DNA from: a virus
Strand: one strand, 5' to 3'
Length of the DNA: 64,000 nucleotides
IMG/VR virus record: IMGVR_UViG_3300020420_000013
Coordinates: 1 to 64,000 of that record
The notes under the pieces are model-generated. The model saw only the letters and a program-made list of their open reading frames with translations. It had not been told where the DNA came from and searched no databases. Positions 31,682 through 42,400 of this stretch are shown here, in pieces (position 1 is the stretch's first letter; every line of letters starts with the position of its first letter). Position numbers and translations under genes: made by a program.

Positions 31682-32682
31682 AATTCGCCATATATTTCTA
31701 ATAGTTTCTGTTTGTTATAATTCTCAGAATCTATTGCATCGATTTCATGTGTAACGATTTGATCAACACTTTCAAATTTTGTAATATCAATATCAGTATT
31801 AATTTCATCTACTTGCTGACTTGGTAATAACGTAATCTCTCTACACTTATATTCATTAATAAAGTTTTCTTTTATAAAACTTGCTTCTTCAAAACTTATA
31901 TCAATATCAAGTGTTACTCTAAGATAAGTTTTAGTACCAATAATTGTATCTTTTTTATCAATTAATTCGCTTAACTTAATAGTTCTATACTTTGGACAGT
32001 TAGGCCAATTTAAATATCTTGGTTCTCCTCCATATTCAAAAATCATCATACCACGTTCATCGTCCCACGTATCAGCATAGTTGTGAGGCATTGGATTACC
32101 AATATATGTTACGTTACCGTGTGTTTGCCTTTTGTGAAAGTGTCCACTAAAAACATATTGTTGATGTTTAAAGTGTTCAGACTTCAATTCGCCTGTGTCT
32201 GGCATTTGTACCATTGCGTTCATATAGAAGTTTGGCAGTTCAAAATGTCCAAACATATATTTTGCTTTAATCTTAGGAATCTTTTTCCATTCTTCACCAA
32301 CCAACCACGGAACAAGACACACATCATCTTTTTCAGTTATTTCATTTACAACAGTTATACCTTCAATGTGTTTTGCATATTCTACAGAATGAACATCACG
32401 TTTGTCTTTATAATACAAATCATGGTTGCCTGGAAAATAAAAGAATTGATCAAATGCTTTTCCTAACTTTTCTAAACAACGGATAGAGTAATCCATTGTT
32501 ACTACATTTAAACTATTTCTATTGTGATGCCAGTCACCCATAAAGATGCCTGTCTCACAACCTTCTTTTTTTGCTTGTTCGATATACCAATCTACAAATT
32601 CTTCACAGTCATCATTATGGACTTTTGAATTAGACTTTAGTCCAAAGTGTATATCCGTGAATACAGCCGCTTTTTTAAACAA
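31678..32682 (-). CDS. 47: Recombination endonuclease subunit gp47 (Mre11-like)
   Basis: A 334-residue metallophosphoesterase. Metal-binding motifs in order: TDIHFG (Asp10, His12), MGDWHHN (Asp50), PGNHDLY (Asn86, His87), MFGHFE and SGHFHKRQ. It is the nuclease partner of gp46. The start is TTG with GAGG eight bases upstream; no in-frame ATG occurs until residue 48, beyond the first metal motif, so TTG must be used. The gene is 51 bases past the gp55-like gene, in an AT-rich gap without a hairpin. Confidence 0.94.
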   Translation of the reverse strand: MFKKAAVFTDIHFGLKSNSKVHNDDCEEFVDWYIEQAKKEGCETGIFMGDWHHNRNSLNVVTMDYSIRCLEKLGKAFDQFFYFPGNHDLYYKDKRDVHSVEYAKHIEGITVVNEITEKDDVCLVPWLVGEEWKKIPKIKAKYMFGHFELPNFYMNAMVQMPDTGELKSEHFKHQQYVFSGHFHKRQTHGNVTYIGNPMPHNYADTWDDERGMMIFEYGGEPRYLNWPNCPKYRTIKLSELIDKKDTIIGTKTYLRVTLDIDISFEEASFIKENFINEYKCREITLLPSQQVDEINTDIDITKFESVDQIVTHEIDAIDSENYNKQKLLEIYGEL

Positions 32683-32733
32683 TTTTAGAACCTCACTTTA
32701 TTACATTATACAACAAAAAATTGTAAATGTCAA

Positions 32734-33564
32734 CTATTTCTTCTCAGTTTTCTTATATGCATCAGCCACCGATTTTTCCCATTGTCCTTGCATCTGTCTT
32801 GTAAAGGACGGACTCATGTCGTTCATTTCTAAAATGTCATCTCTTATATTTTGATTACGTTTTTCAATGTTTATAACTCTAACAAACGAATTTGTTACAG
32901 CCGCGGTGTAGTAAGCAAAAGGATTGTTTGATTTTGATTCATCAAACTGTAATCCGATTTGTGTTAATTGTAATATTGCTTGACCTTTCATTTCGTCATT
33001 GTATGTGTAACCTCTTACGTTACCTCTTGTAGCATAACGTTCACAAAGTTTCATCCACATACGAGCAAGTTTTTCTGTAGTCTTACCATGCTCTTTGTTA
33101 AAGTTTCCATTTGACATACCACCTTCCCAGTGGGATTTGCCTACAGTCATCAATTTGTCTGTTGATGTAAACTTAAAATGTTGAAATGGTGGAAAATTTA
33201 ATTTTTCTTTAGTATCAGCAATAGTTTTTGGGTTTTTCTTCCTGCCTTTATCTTCTGGGATATGATCATACGTCATAATCCTAAAGATCAACTCATCTTT
33301 CTTAATTTTTCTATAATCAATGGCACATTCAGCCTGTTTTACTTTTTCCCCTAGTTCTTTACGCCTTTCATACTCTGCGGTAGATAATCTCTTTGCCTTA
33401 TTCCTTTTGGCTTCAGCAATGGTTCTAACGTTGATTTTGTCTACACTTGGCAATATAATGTCATATTGTGCATGATCATCGTCAGTATAACTGCAATAAG
33501 AGGTTTTGCTCTTATGTATTTCTTTCAAAAGGTCCTTATTATTAAGGTAATTGACTCTTTTCAT
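32734..33564 (-). CDS. 55: Late transcription sigma factor, gp55-like
   Basis: A 276-residue protein. The N-terminus VNYLNNKDLLKEI matches the NNK-LL start of T4 gp55, and residues 186-245 (GYTYNDEMKGQAILQ, FDESKSNNPFAYYTAAVTNSFVRVINIEK) carry the sigma region-2-like core that binds RNA polymerase and the -10 element. Between them lie about 140 extra residues (T4 gp55 has 185), with SHWEGGMSNGNF and KLARMWMKLCERY. This longer form is familiar in T4-like marine phages. T4 gp55 directs recognition of TATAAATA late promoters, and such motifs occur throughout this window. GGAG precedes the ATG; the gene is divergent from the tail module. Confidence 0.75.
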   Translation of the reverse strand: MKRVNYLNNKDLLKEIHKSKTSYCSYTDDDHAQYDIILPSVDKINVRTIAEAKRNKAKRLSTAEYERRKELGEKVKQAECAIDYRKIKKDELIFRIMTYDHIPEDKGRKKNPKTIADTKEKLNFPPFQHFKFTSTDKLMTVGKSHWEGGMSNGNFNKEHGKTTEKLARMWMKLCERYATRGNVRGYTYNDEMKGQAILQLTQIGLQFDESKSNNPFAYYTAAVTNSFVRVINIEKRNQNIRDDILEMNDMSPSFTRQMQGQWEKSVADAYKKTEKK

Positions 33565-33614
33565 ATTTTTTCTCCAAACAAACTCTTATTATAATATACT
33601 CTGTTAATTTTGTC

Positions 33615-33622
33615 AATAAATA
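33615..33622 (+). promoter_or_regulatory. Late promoter motif AATAAATA
   Basis: CAATAAATAC lies 25 bases before the first gene of the tail module (ATG 33647), with AAAAGGGG as ribosome-binding site in between. One base differs from TATAAATA. Confidence 0.5.
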
Positions 33623-33646
33623 CATATACCAAAAGGGGATTTTTTT

Positions 33647-34495
33647 ATGGAACCAGATATCGTAGCCAATAGTACAGTAAGCAGTAGCCAGTCGGGTAGT
33701 AATGATACTACTCTACCAAAAGAAACAGGATTTGCCGCAAAAGCAAATGGTTTCATGAAGAACATACGTTCTAGGCTTTTACCAGTAAATGGTGAACCTA
33801 CACAAAATTTTAAAGTAGATGCTTCGTTTAGTTCTGCACCAGGTGAAAAAGATTGGCGTGTCAAATTATCTATTCCTAATATACAAACTTTTAATAATAG
33901 TAAAATGTTGGCACCCCTTAATGAAACTAATGGATTAACTTTTCCATATACGCCAACAATTATCTTATCACACACAGCAAATTATTCGCCGATATCGCCT
34001 GTACATAATAATTATCCGTTCTATGCTTACAACAATTCAAGTGTGGATCAGATGACAATTACAGGAGAATTTTTTGTACAAAATTCCGCAGAGGGTTTAT
34101 ATTGGATTTCAATGCTACATTATTTAAGAAGTGTAACAAAAATGTTTTATGGAGAAGGTGAATTCCAAGGAGCACCTCCGCCCGTAGTAAAATTAAATGG
34201 TTACGGAGATTATGTTTTTAAAAATGTACCAGTAGTGGTTACAATGTTTACTTTAGATATGCCAACTGAGATTGATTACATTGCAGTTGATATTTCTAAG
34301 ATTGGTGAAGTTGCTTCAGCAAGTGAAGGAGCAAAAGACAATACAAACATATCAGGCACTGTTGCTTATGTTCCTGTGCAGTCGCAGGTTACTGTTACAG
34401 TACAACCAATCTTTAGCAGAACAGATGTACAAGGATTTAGTTTAACAGATTTTGTTAATGGTGAATACATTAGTAAACAAAAAGGATTCATTTAA
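33647..34495 (+). CDS. Baseplate tail-tube cap/initiator protein (gp48/gp54-like)
   Basis: A 282-residue protein with stretches I associate with the tube-cap family of T4-like marine phages: FYAYNNSSVDQMTITGEF, LYWISMLHYLRSVTKMFYG, APPPVVKLNGYGDYVFKNVP and YVPVQSQVTVTVQPIFSR near the C-terminus (FVNGEYISKQKGFI). In T4, gp48 and gp54 sit on the hub and start polymerisation of the tail tube. Which of the two it corresponds to cannot be told. It opens the plus-strand tail module behind a late promoter, and its stop overlaps the next start (TAATG). Confidence 0.65.
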   Translation: MEPDIVANSTVSSSQSGSNDTTLPKETGFAAKANGFMKNIRSRLLPVNGEPTQNFKVDASFSSAPGEKDWRVKLSIPNIQTFNNSKMLAPLNETNGLTFPYTPTIILSHTANYSPISPVHNNYPFYAYNNSSVDQMTITGEFFVQNSAEGLYWISMLHYLRSVTKMFYGEGEFQGAPPPVVKLNGYGDYVFKNVPVVVTMFTLDMPTEIDYIAVDISKIGEVASASEGAKDNTNISGTVAYVPVQSQVTVTVQPIFSRTDVQGFSLTDFVNGEYISKQKGFI

Positions 34496-34800
34496 TGGCA
34501 AAGGCATATTACAAAGATACAAGTCCATGGAAAGCAACTAGGTATGGTAACGGATATCTTGATACCTTAACTATTAGACCGATTCCAGCAGAAGCAGATG
34601 ATGTGCTATACGAAGTAGCACCGCAGTATAATCATAGACCAGACTTACTTGCTTATGACTTATATGGTACACCAAAACTTTGGTGGGTGTTTGCACAAAG
34701 GAATATGAACTCAATAAAAGATCCGGTATTTGATTTAGAATCAGGAATAGAAATATATCTACCAAAAGGCGACAAATTAAAAAGACTGTTGGGGATTTAG
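34495..34800 (+). CDS. 53: Baseplate wedge protein gp53
   Basis: A 101-residue protein with the gp53 pattern: SPWKATRYGNGYLDTLTIRP, YNHRPDLLAYDLYGTPKLWW, FAQRNMNSIKDPVFDLESG and IYLPKGDKL, a LysM-like fold that holds neighbouring wedges together. It is about half the length of T4 gp53 (196), matching the short forms of marine T4-like phages. It overlaps the preceding gene by one base and abuts the next gene. Confidence 0.88.
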   Translation: MAKAYYKDTSPWKATRYGNGYLDTLTIRPIPAEADDVLYEVAPQYNHRPDLLAYDLYGTPKLWWVFAQRNMNSIKDPVFDLESGIEIYLPKGDKLKRLLGI

Positions 34801-37377
34801 ATGATTGGAAAGATAAAGCCAATTGATACTAGCATTAGGTCAACGAAAAATGTAGAAGGTGATCTTATCCTAGTTGAAATGGGAAGTGCATATGACGAAG
34901 TGCTGACCTATCCAGAATTTGGAATGTTTGGAGAGTTCAGTGACAGAACCTATCCAGAATTTAAAAACAGCGACAATGTTGCAGTTGGCGGAAGTAAATT
35001 AGCAACTGACACAGTTGAAAATCAAGAAAAAAATATTGCAAACAAAACACCAGCAAATGAAAAAATAGAAGGTGATGAAGTTGCACCTGTTAAAAAAGAA
35101 GAAGTACAAAGTAAAGTATTAAAAATTGTACCTGGATTAGATTTACCCTTAGAAAATCCTTTAAATGACTTTGCTAGTTACAATTATGTTTATACCATTG
35201 GTTGTTTAACAAATGACGAATTAAATAATCCTGATAGTACATATAGGATGAAAGATCCACAAAACGTTTTGCTTAAGACAGGAGGTAGCAGTGGAGTAAA
35301 AGGTATTGCACGTACAGCCTATGAACAGAACGGTGTTAAACTAGAATATTTTATTGATAACTTAGAAATCCAAACATATATTGCACCAAACCCTAAAAGT
35401 AGAAACACACAGGCTACAAGTTTTTCATTTGAAGTACATGAACCCTATTCAATGGGATTGTTTTTACAAACACTTCAGTTATGTTCATTGAAAGCCGGCC
35501 ACGAAAATTATCTACAAGCACCTTATGTTATGATAATAGAATTCAAAGGTTGGGATTCAGACGGTAATCCAATTTATCCTGATAGTAGTTTAGGAATGAG
35601 AAAGGTTATGCCTTTTAAATGGACCAATGCAGGATTTAGTGTTGAGGCATCAGGAAGTGTATATAATGTAAAAGGTGTTCCGTGGAATGATGTAGCATTC
35701 AGTGACCAAGTACAACAATTACCAATTGACATACAGGTATCAGGAAACAATCTTGAAGAACTTTGTCAAAGTGGTGCTAAGAGTATTGCAACAGTTTTAA
35801 ACACACACTTGCTTGAACAAAAAGAAAAAGGCGATGTAGTTGAGCCAGATGAGTATGTAATTTTATTTCCGACAGCAGGAAGTTTTGCAAGTAATAAAAA
35901 TAGTGTAGGGACAAATGATTCAGCATCTCAAAATAGTGCAACAGTTTCCAATGATGGTAGTAGTGCAGGCACGGCACCTAAAGTAACCACACAAGAAGCA
36001 TGGCAATCAATTACAGGACAAGAAGGCGAAGTACCTGCAAACTTTGACGAGTTTTTAAGTAAACAATTAGGCTTTACTGTATTACGTAGTAAGGTATCCG
36101 AAGGGATTAAAAGCAGAGGTACTGCTAAAGTTAATATAAATGAAATAGGCAATGGTGAAATTGCCAAAGGCAGATTTGAATACGGCGCCGCCGGCGCGGC
36201 TCCTTTTGGACTTGCAAAATTTACCTACAATAAAGAACAAGGTATTTTTGAAAGAGGAAAGATTAAAATTATTCCAGGCAAGAATATGGAAATCAAATTT
36301 CCACAAGGCATGACAATACAAAAAATATTAGAAGAGTTGGTAATAATGAGTGACTATGGTCAAAAAATAGGATCAAATGCACCTACTGACGAAATGGGAT
36401 TTAAGGATTGGTTTAAAATAGAATCAAGTGTATATAATGTAACAAACAAAGAACAAGAAAAGAAATCAGGTAGACCACCTAGAGTTTACGTATATAAAGT
36501 AATTCCATACAAGGTACATAGTTCTAAATTTGCTCCACCAACTGCTCCGGCAAAAGGCACAGAAACTTTAGAAAAACAATGTGTAAAAGCATACAATTAC
36601 ATATACACGGGTGCAAACAAAGATGTATTATCATTTGATATAAACATTAATACTGCATTCTATACAAGTATTGCCAAGAACACAGATAATTCAGGCACAA
36701 ACAAAATTGAAACAAGTGGAACAGCAGAAGATGTTTCAGATACAAATTTTGTGCAAAGTGACGGAACAGATTCTACACTGAAAGACGGTGTTGGTGCGTC
36801 ACTACCAGATGTTGAAAACAAATCAGACTCCGCGGGTGCTGTACCGGAAACTCCAGAAATGGCGGTTGCTAGACGTTTCCATAATGCTATCATAGATAGT
36901 GGATCAGACCTTGTTACAGCGGACATGGAAATATGGGGAGATCCTTACTTTATCGCTGACAGTGGAATGGGTAATTACAATTCAGAGCCTTTACCCGGAA
37001 CCATTAATTTAAATGCAGACGGATCAATAAACTATCAAAGTGGTGAAGTTGATTGCGTTGTTAATTTTAGAACACCGGTTGATTTTGGAGAAAATGGCAT
37101 AATGACATTTCCAGAGTCAACAATAAAAGTAAATGCTTTTTCAGGAGTGTATCAAATAGTAAAAGTTACAAATGTTTTCCAAGGTGGACAATTTAAACAA
37201 ACACTTAACATGGTGCGAAGACGTAACCAACTTACAAATGTAAGTGCAACAGATTCAGACACACAGGCATACCAAGAAGGTAAGAAAAAAGATGAAGTTG
37301 GTAATGAGGTCAAAGCAGATGGCACAACAACAACTGACACTAACCAAGAAGCAAGAGGCGGGGAGATACTAACGTAA
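34801..37377 (+). CDS. Putative baseplate hub protein
   Basis: An 858-residue structural protein. Its C-terminus (FSGVYQIVKVTNVFQGGQFKQTL, LNMVRRRNQ) is typical of hub proteins of the gp27/hub type, in which this last strand region contacts the spike. The position directly upstream of gp5, with a one-base overlap, fits a gp27 counterpart, since gp27 and gp5 form one complex. The middle (SFSFEVHEPYSMGLFLQTL, APYVMIIEFKGWDSDGN) is a conserved beta domain. Two low-complexity Thr/Ser/Asp regions (about 360-400 and 620-690) look like flexible insertions. T4 gp27 has only 391 residues, so homology is unproven. Confidence 0.55.
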   Translation: MIGKIKPIDTSIRSTKNVEGDLILVEMGSAYDEVLTYPEFGMFGEFSDRTYPEFKNSDNVAVGGSKLATDTVENQEKNIANKTPANEKIEGDEVAPVKKEEVQSKVLKIVPGLDLPLENPLNDFASYNYVYTIGCLTNDELNNPDSTYRMKDPQNVLLKTGGSSGVKGIARTAYEQNGVKLEYFIDNLEIQTYIAPNPKSRNTQATSFSFEVHEPYSMGLFLQTLQLCSLKAGHENYLQAPYVMIIEFKGWDSDGNPIYPDSSLGMRKVMPFKWTNAGFSVEASGSVYNVKGVPWNDVAFSDQVQQLPIDIQVSGNNLEELCQSGAKSIATVLNTHLLEQKEKGDVVEPDEYVILFPTAGSFASNKNSVGTNDSASQNSATVSNDGSSAGTAPKVTTQEAWQSITGQEGEVPANFDEFLSKQLGFTVLRSKVSEGIKSRGTAKVNINEIGNGEIAKGRFEYGAAGAAPFGLAKFTYNKEQGIFERGKIKIIPGKNMEIKFPQGMTIQKILEELVIMSDYGQKIGSNAPTDEMGFKDWFKIESSVYNVTNKEQEKKSGRPPRVYVYKVIPYKVHSSKFAPPTAPAKGTETLEKQCVKAYNYIYTGANKDVLSFDININTAFYTSIAKNTDNSGTNKIETSGTAEDVSDTNFVQSDGTDSTLKDGVGASLPDVENKSDSAGAVPETPEMAVARRFHNAIIDSGSDLVTADMEIWGDPYFIADSGMGNYNSEPLPGTINLNADGSINYQSGEVDCVVNFRTPVDFGENGIMTFPESTIKVNAFSGVYQIVKVTNVFQGGQFKQTLNMVRRRNQLTNVSATDSDTQAYQEGKKKDEVGNEVKADGTTTTDTNQEARGGEILT

Positions 37378-38912
37378 TGGCACAGGAAAAACGTACAGTT
37401 GACGCCGGTGGTTTAAGTCGTAGACATGGAGTCTACATTGCAAGAATAGTTTCACACCTTGATCCATTAAGCAAAGGTGACCTTGAAGTTGAAATCCTAA
37501 AAACAACAACATCAGGCAATGACGAAGAAGCATCAGGACAGATCCTACACGTAAGATACATGAGCCTGTTTGGTGGACAAACAACAGTAAGAGCAAACAG
37601 CAAAAACGAAGGTTACGCAAATTCACAGATGAGTTACGGTATGTGGTTTGTACCACCCGACGTTGGCACTCGTGTTATGGTTGTGTTTGTTGAAGGTTCA
37701 GTTAACCAAGGTTATTGGATAGGTTGTGTACCAGATGATTACATGAACTTTGCAGTTCCTTCAGGAAACTATGCGGCAACGACATTTAATGAATTAAACA
37801 ATGCAAAAAAATTACCAGTTACCGAATACAATAAATTAACGGAAAAAGGACGCAGTGCAGATCCTACACAGTTTATTAAACCTGTATCACCACAAAGCAC
37901 AGTATTAAGTTCACAAGGATTATTGGAAGACGAGATACGTGGTATTACATCATCAAGTTCAAGACGTGAAATACCTAGTGCGGTATATGGAATAAGCACA
38001 CCAGGACCTTTGGACAAGAGTCCAGGAGCACCTAAAACAGCATACGGACCCAAAGGAGCAAAAGCACAGATACATTCAATGAGACTGGGCGGATCCAGTT
38101 TGGTATTTGACGATGGTGATGATAAGTTTCTACGTAAAGGACCAGCAGGTACAACAAAGTCAGAGTATGCTAATTTAGAAGCAGGAGACAAGGACGGAAA
38201 CGTTGCATTACCAATGGGCGAAAGTGTAAGGTTGCGTACACGTACAGGACATCAAATACTTTTACACAACACAGAAGACCTTATATACATAGGAAATGCC
38301 CAAGGAACCAGTTGGATAGAATTAAGTAGCAATGGTAAGATAGACATATATGCACGTGATAGTATAAGTGTGCATACGGAAAACGACCTTAACTTTACAG
38401 CAGACAGAGATATCAATTTTCAAGCGGGAAGAGAATTTAATTTAAAGACCGCCTCTAATGTAAACATTGACACTGCGGCGAGTTTACGAGCCTACGTGGC
38501 AGTTGACAACACAATTACTACACTTGGTAATTTAGATATAAACACACTAGGAGCAAACAAGTTTACAGCAGGTACAACTACAGATATATTAAGCACAGAC
38601 AACCATACTGAGACTGCGAAAGAGATCCATATGAATGGCCCTACTGCCGCTACCGCTACCGCTACAACTTCGTTGTCTACACATAAGTTACCGCAAGCCG
38701 CCAGCGGATATACTTCACGTTATCCGTCTGTCGCTACCGCTATCGCGGACGCTTCGCTTTCCAAACGTCTACCTCAACACGAACCGTGGACACATCATGA
38801 AAGCATGGATCCTACTATATTTGTTGATACTAAAACAGATAGACAAAAACCAGAAGAATTACCGGCACAAACAGTTGCCTTAACAGTTGATACATTCAAG
38901 AAAGGACAATAA
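37377..38912 (+). CDS. 5: Baseplate hub spike protein gp5, without lysozyme domain
   Basis: A 511-residue spike protein. Residues 14-130 form the OB-fold collar (GVYIARIVSHLDPLSKGDLEV, GMWFVPPDVGTRVMVVFVEG, GYWIGCVPDDYMNF). Residues 230-420 form a beta helix of VgrG type (LRTRTGHQILLHNTED, GTSWIELSSNGKIDIYARDS then NFTADRDINFQAGREFN). The C-terminus has RLPQHEPWTHHESMDP, a familiar gp5 ending. The T4 lysozyme-like insertion, with its Glu-Asp-Thr site, is not present between the OB fold and the helix. The start overlaps the upstream stop (TAATG). Confidence 0.85.
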   Translation: MAQEKRTVDAGGLSRRHGVYIARIVSHLDPLSKGDLEVEILKTTTSGNDEEASGQILHVRYMSLFGGQTTVRANSKNEGYANSQMSYGMWFVPPDVGTRVMVVFVEGSVNQGYWIGCVPDDYMNFAVPSGNYAATTFNELNNAKKLPVTEYNKLTEKGRSADPTQFIKPVSPQSTVLSSQGLLEDEIRGITSSSSRREIPSAVYGISTPGPLDKSPGAPKTAYGPKGAKAQIHSMRLGGSSLVFDDGDDKFLRKGPAGTTKSEYANLEAGDKDGNVALPMGESVRLRTRTGHQILLHNTEDLIYIGNAQGTSWIELSSNGKIDIYARDSISVHTENDLNFTADRDINFQAGREFNLKTASNVNIDTAASLRAYVAVDNTITTLGNLDINTLGANKFTAGTTTDILSTDNHTETAKEIHMNGPTAATATATTSLSTHKLPQAASGYTSRYPSVATAIADASLSKRLPQHEPWTHHESMDPTIFVDTKTDRQKPEELPAQTVALTVDTFKKGQ

Positions 38913-38915
38913 ATA
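38908..38915 (+). promoter_or_regulatory. Late promoter-like motif AATAAATA before gp25
   Basis: CAATAAATATT overlaps the gp5 stop codon and ends five bases before the gp25 ATG. The spacing is too short for a normal leader, so it may be chance. Confidence 0.2.
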
Positions 38916-38920
38916 TTGCT

Positions 38921-39367
38921 ATGAGTACACAAGAAAAAGATGTAATTAAAACAGTAAAAGTCCAAACAGCAAAAAGGGCCAAACCACCTATTACTAGTCG
39001 TGCTTACCGTGGTACTAGCACTGTTGATCCTAATGCAAATAGTTTTAACTTGTATGATCTTGCACTAATCAAACAGGACATTATTAATATGTTTCATATT
39101 AGACAGGGTGAAAAGTTAGAAAATCCTGAATTTGGAACAATAGTGTGGGACGCATTATACGAACCACTAACAGAACAATTAAAAGAAGCCATAGCAGAGA
39201 ACGTTACACAAATTGTAAACTACGATCCTAGGGTAACAGTAAACAACGTTACAATAGATCAATACGAAAGTGGATTACAAATTAATGTTTCAATGACATA
39301 TTTGCCTTATAATATATCAGAATCATTGCTTTTGACATTTGATCAAAATGCAGGATTTATATCATAG
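38921..39367 (+). CDS. 25: Baseplate wedge protein gp25
   Basis: A 148-residue gp25/GpW-family wedge protein. The family signature NPEFGTIVWDALYEPL (residues 68-83) is clear, followed by LKEAIAENVTQIVNYDPRV and a beta C-terminus (LQINVSMTYLPYNISESLLL). T4 gp25 (132 residues) joins the wedge to the sheath. A basic N-terminal tail of about 25 residues is extra. It lies between gp5 and gp6. Confidence 0.93.
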   Translation: MSTQEKDVIKTVKVQTAKRAKPPITSRAYRGTSTVDPNANSFNLYDLALIKQDIINMFHIRQGEKLENPEFGTIVWDALYEPLTEQLKEAIAENVTQIVNYDPRVTVNNVTIDQYESGLQINVSMTYLPYNISESLLLTFDQNAGFIS

Positions 39368-39420
39368 AATTAAGTACGCAGATAATGGTTTCAGGTAAAT
39401 ACAATTAGTAAGGAAGCATT

Positions 39421-42400
39421 ATGTCAACAACATATAGACAAAATAGATTATTGTTAGCAGAGGACTGGAAAAGAGTTTACCAGTCTTTTAGAAACGCAGA
39501 TTTTCAAAGTTACGACTTTGACAATTTACGTAGAACAATGATCAATTACCTCAGAACTAATTATCCTGAGGACTTTAATGATTACATAGAATCAAGTGAA
39601 TATCTTGCTTTAATTGATCTTATTGCTTTCTTAGGTCAAAACATTGCTTTCAGAGTTGATTTAAATGCTAGAGAAAATTACTTAGAACTTGCAGAACGCA
39701 GAGAATCAGTTTTAAGACTAGCACGTTTGCTTTCTTACAATCCAAAACGAAATCAACCAGCAAATGGATTACTTAAATTTGAATCAGTAGCAACTACTGA
39801 AGAAATATTTGATAGTAATAATATAAACCTAGCAGGTCAAACAGTTGTTTGGAACGATCCTGCAAATACTAACTGGCAAGAACAGTTTAGAAAAATACTT
39901 AATGCCGCTCTGCCAAATAATGGAATCATAGGTAAACCGGTCAAATCAGATACAGTCAATGGTATAACTGTTCAGCAGTATCGATTCAATGCCACAAACG
40001 CAGATGTTCCAGTTTATAGTTTTACAAAAACAGTAGACGGCAAGAGTACAATATTTGAAGTAGTAAGTTCAGACATAGGATCAGGTGACATAACAGAAGA
40101 AGCACCATTGCCTGGAAATAGATTAGCATTTTTATATAGAGAAGATGGTAAAGGTAACGGAAGTACTAACACAGGTTACTTTTGTTCATTTAGGCAAGGA
40201 ATATTAGATCAAGGACAATTTTCTATTACAAATCCAGGTAGCAATCAAACAGTTCAACTTGATGCAACAAATGTAAATGATAGTGATGTATGGTTGTACA
40301 GATTAGATAATAACGGTGCTGAGAGTCAATTATGGACTAAGGTAGATGCAGTTGAAGGAAATAATGTAATCTACAATAGTGTAAGCAAAAGAATAAAAAA
40401 TATTTATAGTGTATTAAGTAGAGTTGAAGATAGAATTAGTTTAATTTTTGCTGACGGTACATTTGGTAATTTACCACAAGGTAATTTTAGAGTTTATTAT
40501 AGAACTTCTCAAAACAGAAGTTTTGCAATACAACCAGATGACATGATTGGTATTACAGTTACTATTCCTTATACAAGTAGAAACGGTGTAGGTGAAACTT
40601 TAACTATCGACATGGAATTAAAATACACAGTTGATAATGCATCAACTAGTGAAACAAATGAAAGCATTAAAAATAATGCACCAGCAACTTACTATACACA
40701 AAACAGAATGATTACTGGTGAGGATTACCAAGTAAGTCCTTTAGCAATATCACAAGAAATTATAAAAGTAAAAAGTGTTAACAGAACATCAAGCGGAATA
40801 TCAAGATACTTTGATTTGATTGATGCAACCGGAAAATATTCAAGCACAAACATTTACGGAAATGATGGAGTACTTTATAAAGAAGATAAAGACGAAGTAA
40901 CAAGTTTTAACTTTACAACAAGAACTGATGTAGAAGGTATAGTAGAAAATACTATTACACCTTTACTAAAAAATACTAATGTAAATCATTTTTACCTAAG
41001 CAAGTTTGCAAAAATTGTAACAGGCGACATAGGTGCAACTTGGGTACAAAGTAATTCAAGCACAAATAATTCAAACGGATATTTAAAAAATGTTAATGAT
41101 GATGCTTTACAGGTAGGAACATTTACAGGTAGTTCTTTAAGATATATAACACCAGGTGCACTTATTAAATTTACAGCACCAGCAGGACAACATTTTATGG
41201 CAAACAACAGTCATGCTTTAATGACTGGTAATGCTGATCATCCTCAAGCAGTTACTTACAAATGGGCAAAAGTTGTTAGTGTAGCAACAGATGGAACAAC
41301 AGTTACAAATGCTGTTGGACCAATTGTTTTAAATGATATTATTCCATCAGGTGCAATAGTAAGTGAAGTAAGACCTAAACTTGCAAATGCAATAGGCTCA
41401 GCAGTTAAAAGTCAAGTAATAGATCAAATTTTTGCATACAATACTTTTGGTTTACGTTTTGATGTAAACACAGAAAGTTGGAAAGTTATTAAACAAGAAA
41501 ACTTAAAAACAGCAGGAACATTTAGTCAAGGACAAACAGGTGACGAATCACAACAGTCATTAGATGGTAGTTGGTTATTATTGTTTCAAACTGACGGTGT
41601 TAATTACACATTAACTTATAGAACAACTAGATATGTTTTTGAAAGTGATAAAGAAATTAAATTTTATTATGATTCAACAGATAAAATTTATGATAGTAGA
41701 ACAGGAAAATTAATTAAAGATAAAATTAATATTTTGTCAATTAATACAAAGCCAGATTCTTTAGGATCTTTTACAACAGATTTCCTATGGCAAGTTAATA
41801 AAGAGTATAGAGATTCAGACAATTACATCAATAGTAAAAAAGTTGAAGTAAGTTTTTATGATAACGATAGCGACGGTGTAGTTGACAATCCAGATATTTT
41901 CGAAGAGTATGTAGATACAAACACAAACCCATTAACAAAATATGTGTTCATGAAGAAACAATCAACAACAGACCAAAGTGAAATCTTTGTATATACACCA
42001 AGCAATACTATTACAGTAAAACAAAATGAAGGCGCAGTTGGTACAAGAAGTAGTTACAATGATGGTACAATATTTTATCTTGTTGATGAAGACGTATTTA
42101 AAGTACTAAATTCAACTACACTTGCATTGGCGTTGTCAACAGATTATAAAGCATTTAAAGGTAGAGAAACAATTAAGTTTCAATACGTACATAGTGCTGA
42201 CGACTCTAATAGAATTGACCCAAGTAGCACAAATATAATTGACACTTATATATTAACTAAATCTTACGATACTAAATTTAGGAAGTATATTGCAGGTACA
42301 CTTACTAGTAAACCTTTAGCACCAAGCACAGATGAATTATATACAAGTTACGGACAAAGTATTAATGCTATTAAATCAATTAGCGATGAAGTAATTTATC

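Noticed and set aside
38908-38915. AATAAATA before gp25 as a true late promoter
   Set aside because: It lies five bases before the start and overlaps a stop codon in an AT-rich stretch; more likely chance, listed only with low confidence.
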